Assembly (NCBI RefSeq): GCF_001881495.1
Contig: NZ_LUKY01000032.1
Span: 62,001 to 126,000, forward strand
Source: Candidatus Rickettsiella isopodorum
GTDB taxonomy: Bacteria; Pseudomonadota; Gammaproteobacteria; Diplorickettsiales; Diplorickettsiaceae
Length of the DNA stretch: 64,000 nucleotides
Reading direction: 5' to 3'
Below, one piece after another: positions 9,622-18,300 of the stretch; the first letter of the stretch is position 1, and every line of letters begins with the position of its first letter. Both the position numbers and the translations under genes were made by a program. The notes under the pieces are model-generated. The model was given only the letters and a program-made list of their open reading frames with translations. It was not told where the DNA came from and ran no database searches.

Positions 9622-11259
9622 ATGTTTTTTCTCAAGCCTAAATTTAATATTAAAGATTTGACAAAAAATAGTCCTGAATTAAGCGAAGTTTTTCATCATA
9701 AAAACCAAGGTATTCCTAAAAAAGATTTACTTGCTTTATTAAAACGAGTTCAAGAAAAAAATATTGTTTTACTTATTCGACCCGTTGAAGTACTGACTAG
9801 GGCCTTACATGAACAAGGGAGATTTCCAACTAAAAATTTTAATATTAAAGGAAAATCATCTTCATGGGGTGCATGGGCGGGTTTTATTCCTATCGATCAA
9901 GCATATAGTAAATTAAATAGCAGTAATCCTGAGAAAATAAAAAAAGCCAATAAAGAGGTTCAAGCTTGTATAATAAACAAATTTGCGCAGGCTATCCACT
10001 TAACAATCTCTGAAAAACGTTTTCAAGAATTACAGAATAAAAAATTTATTTTTCTGCAAGGCCAAGAAGATGAATATTTGAGAATTAATTGTCCTCGTCC
10101 CCCTTTTACAAGTAATAAATCCGAATTATGTTATGCAAAAAAAATTAATGCCACGGAATATGCTCTCTATACGGCTGAAAAGAAATCATTTCAAGTTTTA
10201 GCAGACATGCATTTAAATAGGCCGCTGATTGCTGATTATGACTTATTAGCTATTTTTCGTACCTGGAAGGATTTTAGTCAAGATAATATTAGACCTAACC
10301 CTGATGTAACTTTAAGGGAACGTCATCGGAGACTTTCTCCTATCGAACAGCGTCGTTCTATGGAAAATGAAAAAAACTTCTATGGCCGAGAAATCCCAAA
10401 TTTAGGTAATATTGCTCCTGAAACAATAAAAATACTTAGTGAATTGAATCAAGCCTTAAATAAGGGAGATTATTTAGAGTGCATTCATCATAATGATGAT
10501 GCTGGTTCACCTGCTAGTGATCCGACAGCAAATTATCCAATAACGGCTTTGCTACCTAAACTTAAGGGACTACCCGAAATAGTATTAATTGATTCTGCAA
10601 AAGAGTTTGTTGATTTTATCGAAGCTATTAAACAGCATGAATTTCGCGTTGAAGCGAACCCTTTATGGGAACAAGCGGTTCAATTAGCAGCTAAAGAAGA
10701 TTTCTATCAGAAAATAATTCGTTTAGAGCATTTAAAAAATAATCCAGAAATTTTGAAAAATTCCTTAAGAGATATATTTACAGCCATCGGTATAACTGAT
10801 TCAACCTTAATAAAAGAAATAACTTATGTAGTATTACTCACTATGAAGCATAATATTCATATTCAATTTAAAGATTTTTTCAAAAGTATCAAATCATGTT
10901 TATTGATTAATTCAGTGTTAGTAAGCCAATGGTGTAACGTATTAGATAAACTATTAAGTAAAGGCTTGTTAACAGATGACGTTTTTTTCCAAATTCAATG
11001 GCTTGTAACACAACTCAAAGAAGATATACCGGGTTTTTCTGAACTTTCCGCAACAATAATTAACTTTGAAAATTTTGAGAGTTTACAGCAATGTCAAACT
11101 AAAGAAAGGCTGAATGAATTATTGAGTTTGGCTGAAACATGCATCCATGATAATAAATTAGATAAAATCAAATTTAAAGCCGGTATAAATGAAGGTTTGC
11201 TGAAGTTATCATTAGAAACCACAGAAGAATTAACAGCCTCGATGCTATTTAAACTATAA
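9622..11259 (+). CDS. Adenylate-cyclase-toxin-like protein (CyaA / edema factor / ExoY family), putative secreted effector
   Basis: The first ~350 residues follow the catalytic domain of Bordetella CyaA and Bacillus anthracis edema factor, which make cAMP in host cells. By eye the matches are: TKNFNIKGKSSSWG then AGFIPIDQAYSK (CyaA TKGLGVHAKSSDWG...AGYIPV; edema factor AGYIPFDQ), LIADYDLLAI (CyaA LTADIDMFAI), and IHHNDDAGSP in place of the VVQHGTEQNNP region. From the ATG at 9622, the nucleotide-binding lysines correspond to K71 and K78, the metal-binding aspartates to D205 and D207, and the third-region histidine to H290. The CyaA general-base histidine H63 is Lys here and the asparagine N304 appears to be Ser, so activity or substrate may differ. 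The C-terminal ~190 residues are helical and unrecognised. No signal peptide is seen. ATG 9622 is preferred to GTG 9610, which lies inside the AAGGGTGG RBS. A U-box gene follows 69 bp downstream. Confidence 0.8.
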   Translation: MFFLKPKFNIKDLTKNSPELSEVFHHKNQGIPKKDLLALLKRVQEKNIVLLIRPVEVLTRALHEQGRFPTKNFNIKGKSSSWGAWAGFIPIDQAYSKLNSSNPEKIKKANKEVQACIINKFAQAIHLTISEKRFQELQNKKFIFLQGQEDEYLRINCPRPPFTSNKSELCYAKKINATEYALYTAEKKSFQVLADMHLNRPLIADYDLLAIFRTWKDFSQDNIRPNPDVTLRERHRRLSPIEQRRSMENEKNFYGREIPNLGNIAPETIKILSELNQALNKGDYLECIHHNDDAGSPASDPTANYPITALLPKLKGLPEIVLIDSAKEFVDFIEAIKQHEFRVEANPLWEQAVQLAAKEDFYQKIIRLEHLKNNPEILKNSLRDIFTAIGITDSTLIKEITYVVLLTMKHNIHIQFKDFFKSIKSCLLINSVLVSQWCNVLDKLLSKGLLTDDVFFQIQWLVTQLKEDIPGFSELSATIINFENFESLQQCQTKERLNELLSLAETCIHDNKLDKIKFKAGINEGLLKLSLETTEELTASMLFKL

Positions 11260-11328
11260 AAAAGTTATTTTTAAATATTAATGTTATAATAATAAAAATA
11301 CTTTTCCTAAAAAATCAAAGGAAAGTTT

Positions 11329-12270
11329 ATGCTACAAGAAGAAAGCCCTTATGTGTGCCCTATTTCTAAAAAGTTTTTTTTTGATCCCGTTTATTTGCTA
11401 TGCAATGATAAAAAACATATTTTCGAAAAAGAAGCTTTGCAAGATAAGTTAGCTGAAAATTTAAACTGCCCAAAGTGTAAAATTCCTCTTGACAGTAAAA
11501 ACCAAATTCTAGAAGCTAATGACATGAAAAAAAGCATCTATGAAGCGATACAAAAAAATCAGCTTTTGGTTTGTAATCAATACCTTCCTCGTGAGGTCAT
11601 TTTTAGTTTACTTTGTGAAGGTAAGCTAAAAATGCCATTAACAACCATAGAGAAAATACTAAACTATAACTATACTCATCAAAAATTAGAGCTAAAAGAA
11701 AACTTGAGTTTTATATTTTTAGATAATTTCACAACGAAAAAACAAAAATTAATTTTATATGCACTAAAAATCCAGCCACAACTTATGGCCTATTTTTTAC
11801 GGAATTCCATACAAACTTCCCAATTAAAGCTGATCGTTAAAAAGTTAACGGACATAAAGGGTGCCTTTAATGAAATAACTATCAACCAGTTCATTACACA
11901 CACTACGGCTAATCAGCAAGAATTTAATTCGGTGAGTTACTTGTTGCTCTCTAATGTTGAAGGAAGAGAAATCTTAAAAGAAAATAGTGCCCTATGCACT
12001 CTTATTGGGGAAAGATTATCGGAAGATAGCCTCAAACAATTCGTAAATCAAACTACGCATAAAGGTACATTATACTATTTATTAACTGATGAAGAGGTTG
12101 GCCAGAAAATATTAAAAAACCATAAAAATTTGAGAGATAAAATGAGTTACATTGGAAAAACACTATTATCTAAACAAATTATCGATGGACCTGATAAAGG
12201 TCAAACCTTGCAGAACTTGTATAATCAAGTCATTAATTCGACATCTCTAACTAAGAGATTGACACATTAA
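11329..12270 (+). CDS. U-box domain protein, putative E3 ubiquitin ligase effector
   Basis: U-box domains recruit host E2 enzymes and promote ubiquitin transfer; Legionella LubX is a studied bacterial case. Residues ~8-75 show the U-box pattern: YVCPISKKFFFDPVYLL, an HIFEKEALQDKL helix, then CPKCKIPLDSKNQILEANDM and a closing helix KKSIYEAI. The single leading Cys (CPIS) argues for U-box rather than RING, though C47 and C50 are present. The remaining ~235 residues are helical, with weakly repeating units (LLLSNVEGREILKENSALC; LLTDEEVGQKILKNHKNL), possibly for substrate binding. No signal peptide or membrane segment is seen. RBS AAAGGAAAG precedes the ATG. It lies 69 bp after the cyclase-like gene and is probably cotranscribed. 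Confidence 0.82.
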   Translation: MLQEESPYVCPISKKFFFDPVYLLCNDKKHIFEKEALQDKLAENLNCPKCKIPLDSKNQILEANDMKKSIYEAIQKNQLLVCNQYLPREVIFSLLCEGKLKMPLTTIEKILNYNYTHQKLELKENLSFIFLDNFTTKKQKLILYALKIQPQLMAYFLRNSIQTSQLKLIVKKLTDIKGAFNEITINQFITHTTANQQEFNSVSYLLLSNVEGREILKENSALCTLIGERLSEDSLKQFVNQTTHKGTLYYLLTDEEVGQKILKNHKNLRDKMSYIGKTLLSKQIIDGPDKGQTLQNLYNQVINSTSLTKRLTH

Positions 12271-12275
12271 TAATC

Positions 12276-12312
12276 AATATCCCATAAATTTAAATTAAAT
12301 TTATGGGATATT
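12276..12312. terminator. Bidirectional hairpin overlapping the end of the giant toxin gene
   Basis: AATATCCCATAAATTTA and its inverted copy ending TTTATGGGATATT form a long AT-rich stem between the convergent U-box and giant genes. The stem includes the last codons and stop of the giant gene. A short T-run (TTTT at 12311-12314) follows on the plus strand. The ATCCCATAA core recurs in palindromes at 24.8 kb and 58.2 kb. Confidence 0.5.
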
Positions 12313-15300
12313 TTCCATTCTGGATCTTTTTTGGTGATTCAATCAACGGATCTTGTTGATCTGCCTGATCTCGAGTGATTAAATTAAAAAATCCGACTAG
12401 CGGTTTGGTTACACGTGATAATCGCTGTTGCCCTTGTTCAACGCGTCGTTTTGCCTCGACTAATGCCCTTTCTTGTTCTATTAAACGATCTTGATCCGGT
12501 TTAATACTCAAAACTAAACTCTGAACAATAAAAAATTGAGTCAATTTTTTTAGTGCCTGATTCACATAATGTGTCACGGGAATGCCAAGATGTTCTAATA
12601 ATAAGGGAAATTGTGGTAGAAAAAATAAAGCGATCCCTAGGTAGTAATAGCTGAGATCATTGCTGATTGAGGAAAAGATCAATGCGGTGCGTAACCCCAA
12701 GGTGATCAGATGAATAGACGCAGAATCAAAAAATAAAAATTCGAGTAAACTCGGTAGATATGAAAAATTATAATAACCAAACTGTAATAAATCGGCAAGG
12801 AAACGTATTGCTTGTTTGGTATAACGAGAATTTTTGCAGTGTACGTCCCCATACATGGCTTGTAGCTTAGGATGCAATAGTGCCGTTTCCAACACTACGG
12901 CGGCTATTGACATAATAGGATTGGTTTTATCGCGATCATCCCAACAGAGTTGCTGTCCTGTTGTTAAACAACGTGCTAAATAATAGCGATGATCCTGCTC
13001 ACGCCAATTGGGTCGCAAACTAAATAACTGGAAAAAATCTCCTGCTGACGTATGCAGAAAACATTCACTAGCAAAATAATTGAGTCCCATTGATCTTACT
13101 TTTTGTTTAAAAAGCTGGCTAGCCACTTTATTTTGTAAAATCTTATCTTGTAATACCTTTTTGTGATTCCACTGTGTTTGTAACCATTTTTTAGCTTCGT
13201 CGGGAAGATAAGGAAATAAGAAAGCCATAGACACAGGCTGAATTTTTCTCAAATCAATGGTTTGCCTACACGACGCTTCCGGATCAAAGTAAAGATAATT
13301 AGAACTGACTGTCACTGAAGTCGATTCCCAATTCAAGCTTGCATAATTAGGTAGTGCTTGCTCACTATCGTGCCCCAGCATATACCAAAACAGCTCGGTA
13401 GCCTCTGTGGAAATAGAATGTTTATGGAACCAAATAAGCGCCTGTTTTCCATTGTGGCAATATCCTAATAAGCCAATAGAAGATTCATTGAGTATACATT
13501 GCGATTGTTTGAAAAAATCTTCCTGGCAATGAACCAGCGGGTTCCTTTCTTCGGATGATACAGCTGAGGTGCCTAAAGCTAACAAAGGAAGAGAGGCGGC
13601 TACGACGGGTAAGGTAGCAGCGTTGTTTTGGCGAAAACGCCTTGTAAAAAGGCAATATACGCTGCCAATAACGCCTCCTAGCGTGGCAGATAAAAAAGAA
13701 ATAATTAACCAAGGAAATACTACTGAGATTTTATTCCAGGCATCTCGCTTTTTATCGACAAAGTTTGGCGCCTCTACCTCAAGACGATGCCAATCGTGAT
13801 GAACATAAAGTGGAGAATCATTGTTTAATAGAAGGTTTTTTTCACCATGGGGCGACAAGCAAGTATGAAAAACTGTATTTGCATAGTCATAAGGATCTTT
13901 TATAACCAGGCTTTCTTCATCTCGGTACAATAAACAGGTTCTCACGGCTTCTAAAAAGAAGTGAAGTCTAATAAGTTTATAATAATCGGTAATATCGAAA
14001 CCGGTTCTATTCCAAGTTTCATCCCGCATTCCTTGTAAAAAAGTCCATTGGCCTGTAACACTAGAACCGGAAAGTATAATATCTTGTTTATTTTTTTTGT
14101 ACTTTATTTCTCCGCTAAAGGGAAAAATGAGTGTTTTATTAGAGAAACTAAAAAACTGATAAAAAGTGACTTGATAATGCTCTAGAATTGCTTTGGGCAC
14201 CTCAAAAATATAGGAACTTTCACTCGAAATATATAAATTAAGATTTTTTTTATCTAAAAATAAAGGGAATAAAGATTGACTTGAAGTAGGCCATTGATCG
14301 AGTACCCACAAAAAAACATCTCGATAAGACATGGCTAACTCTGTAGCAACTTGAGTGTCGGAACGAGAATATTCTCCTGAATAATCTTGATACGCTGGAT
14401 TGAAATAAACCATTTTTGCTTTAGGACTAAAAAAAACAATACCTGTTATGCCAAATAAGCCCGAACCTATACCTAAATAACGCCAATCTGATGTATCTCC
14501 CTTGGAAGGATTATAGAAAAATCGGTTTTTATTGGGATTCCACCAGAGTCTTTTCCCTTCTTGCAATTCAATAGAAATAAAGGCATTTTTTCGACTGGTG
14601 ATAAATGAGGATGTTTTATTTAAAAAATCGATAGGATTAGAGAGTAAGTCACTCCTAAAAAAATGACTTTCATAACGTGCTATAAATTTCGATTTAAATT
14701 TTTGAATAAAACATAGTTTATTGCTAAGAAAAAAATGATGTAGTGGTTCGCTATGGAACCAGCTTAACTCTATTTTTTCCAAATACCATAGTTTAGGTAA
14801 AAAGGGATTTAATGAAAAAATGGCGCCGTTTTGATGAATCCACAATCGTTGCTTATGAAAATAAGCTGCCTGTAATGAGTCGGCCAGTACGATCAGAGGA
14901 GGAAGTTCTAATTGTAACCGTATCCCTTGAAAATAAGTCGATATGGTGTCTGAAAGAGCCGTTTGTTGATAAAGTATGCCATTATCGCAAAAGAAAAAAT
15001 CGATGTCCGCGATGCGTGTTAAATAGCTAACGTGAAATGGATCGCCATCGGATTTTAGTGGTGGCTGCATCATGACAAAAATTTTCTGGTCTAAATCATA
15101 CCATACCGCTAAAGCCTTTCCAGAGAGATCAGTGAGCCCTTGTAAGATAATGGGATGCTTCCTTGAAGGATTTTCTGCCCTTAACAGCACGGTAATTTTT
15201 TTCCACCAATCATATGGATGGGCACGGATCCATGCCGCATTGAAACTGACAGTGGATGTTTCACCTAAAACATTTATGTTTTTTATAATGTTTTCGGGTG

Positions 15301-18300
15301 TCAAAATAAAAAGCATTTCCTTTTCATAGTAAGCATGAGTTATCGATAAAGGGAGTGATGTTGCTACCGCTGCTCCTTCTATTTGACGAAATAATTGTGC
15401 TGAAGAGTTGTCTTCAGCAGGTAAAAAAAAGTAAAAAACATCGCTACCATCTGCGGCTAACAAAGCGCCTAGAAAAATCAGTTTTGTTTCCTCGACACGA
15501 GGATTAATCAATTGATATTGGCCATTATCTCGCTGACGAAGCCAGACGGGATTGGAATTAAAATGCTCAGAGAGTGGAAAAATCCTTAGGGTGTTACTCA
15601 GCTCAGCAAGAATTGTCCTCGTTACAAGTTGAGGATAATCGTCCCATACTGATAATGAATCAGGTTGTTGATTAAAAATAGACTTAATATAGTGATGGAG
15701 TACCTTATCTTGAGTATTAATTAAAATCTGCGACAGTTGATCATCCTCAATAGAAAATAAAATTAATTTGTTTTGAATTAAATGATAACTGGCCTTTTGT
15801 ATGCTTTTTCCCTGTTTATTTTTAAATAATTGTAGGATCGTTACACTGCCATCTGCTTGGACGACAACGGACTCTATCTGAGTTTTTTCATGTGAACTAT
15901 TTTTTTCATTGCTTATAAGCTGACCTAAGCTCTCTGAATAAAGAAGATAGTTTTCTTTAAGTTGATGGGTTTGACTATTGCTCTGCCAAAATAGATAAGG
16001 AGGCGCTACAAAGTAACAGCGATTAGCAACACACTCGATTAAATCGCTGTCAACATTAATACGCTCTGGAATGCTTTGGGTATAAATGCAACGATCTTCT
16101 TTAACAAGATAGTAAGCGGTGCCATTATAAGTAATTCCTTTATGGTCTTGAAGAGGGAAATAATTTAGCTTAACGCGAGTATGGAAGGACTTATCTTGTA
16201 TATAAGTTTTTAAAGCAAACCAATCATTTTTAAAAAAGGGAAAATTAAGCTCCTGAAGTAACAATTTTTTTCTCGACCAATCAATCGCAAAGACAAAAAG
16301 ATTTTTATCGACGAGTAAGCATCTTTCATTGTGTGGAGAAATCATTTTAATGGGAATGCTATCCGCTATTTCAATCCCCGTGGTAGTAAATCTCAACCTG
16401 TCTACAGAAAAATCTTCTGTAACCAATGTCCACGTAGTGTGTGGAGATTGACTAAGCAGTGTGAGTGAGCCTATTCGATTCAATACGATAGAACAACGAT
16501 CTAACCTAGTCGGCGCTTCGATCGTATAGTGAAGATTTTTATAGATCTTTTTATCCTGATCTGAAAAGTTAGGGATGATTAACGTTCGTTCTTGTTCATT
16601 CAAAATAATTTTGATAGGCGTGGTAACGGCTTCTTCATGAATGCTATCAATAATGAATTCGATTGGAAAAACGTAAAAGTCATAATGAAAATCATCCACT
16701 TTTTCCAACTTTCTCAGTACGGAAAACCCCCTATCCTGCCTCAAAGTAGCACCAGGAAGTATCATCCAACCATAATCAAGATAAATAATAGGCGTGCTTG
16801 GAAGGATCCAGGTCGATACGGTTTTCCAATTTTCTAATCGCGTGCTTTTTGGGTAATCCAAACGTTCGCGGATATTAATTGCTTGTTGCTTATCATGAAT
16901 CACGCGAGGCGTGGTACCAAACCAAAAGAGATAATTCATGTTTCCATTGCCCTCTCCTCGATGAGGAGCCGCATAAATATAAGGACTTCCGTAATAAAGA
17001 GTATTGCTAATAAAATTAATTTCGGTTACCACAGCGCCATAAATTGGATGCATGATGAATTGATTAGTTTGCGAAAATAGTTTTTTCTTATATCCCTTAT
17101 GCCGGTAAGCATCATCTAACTGATAAAAATAACTACCGACGGCTTCTGCTTTTTTGGCGACCGATTGAAACGCTTGAACTAAAGCCATCGTTCCAATAGC
17201 CACACCCGATAAAATGACTGAACCCGCGCCCAAGACCGAAGCGACTGTAGTAGAACCCACATAAGCTGCCCCCAGACTTGTTAATGATAGCGATAAACCG
17301 CCGGTATCAAAAACCAGTTGCGCACTGAACGTGACTCTTTCTTGTGCTGTTTTAGCGGCATGAAGTTCCACGCTATCTAAGACTACATTAGCCACACCAA
17401 AAAGGGCTGCTAAGCCTTCCCCTGCTCCTTGCTTTAAACTCAATTGAAAAAAAGACAATGGTTTTTCAGCTAAAGTAAGTTCTTCACGTAACAAAGTTTT
17501 AACTATATCAACGACTTTGTTAACATCCATCAATGTACTATGCGCCATCTGTACTAGATTAAGATAATGGTGAACCTGTAACGCCGTGTATAAAGGTCCT
17601 TGTTCTGTCTGAAATTGTGCGCGATCCTTGACTTTCACAAGATCAAAGATGGCTTGCACAGTAAAAGCCATATTTAATCCATCGACACTTTCTATATTTT
17701 CTGTAGAATCCCCTAAGGATTCAGGGATATTTTTTTTTAGCGCCGTCGCATCAGCCATACTTGCATAGAGAAGATTCAGATTTTCTCGCAATATCGTAGA
17801 AAAGATTCCATCGAGCTCTACCGTACGAAGCTTGTGCGTATTAGTATCTAAAAAATGTATCTGTTCTTTACCTAACCTCCTTTGTCGTGCTGTTTCTAAA
17901 ATAGGAATCCAGTCTTTGTTAAAATTTGAATGTTGTTTAATGGCAAAACACCAATCCTGTGCTGATTTTAAGAGCAGCAAATTTTCTTCGTGACTATCAA
18001 AAGAGAAAAGAGATCGTTTGACGGGTTGCCATTCCTGCTCCAAATAAGCCTTAGATCCGCTATATAAACTTATTTGATCATTATTGGGTAATGTTTTTCG
18101 ATAGAGATCGATCCGGTCTTCTGGCGATAAAAGAAATAAAATTTGATCTTTTAAGCTATTTCCCTTTAATAAAGCATGCGCTGAATCTTCCCAGTCCATA
18201 TGTCGATATTCATAATCCCCTAGATAGATTGCTGCAATCTTTTCGTTGCCAATGCCTAGAGGTTGATGGAGCTCGCTAATAGCTTTCCCATGAGACACTG

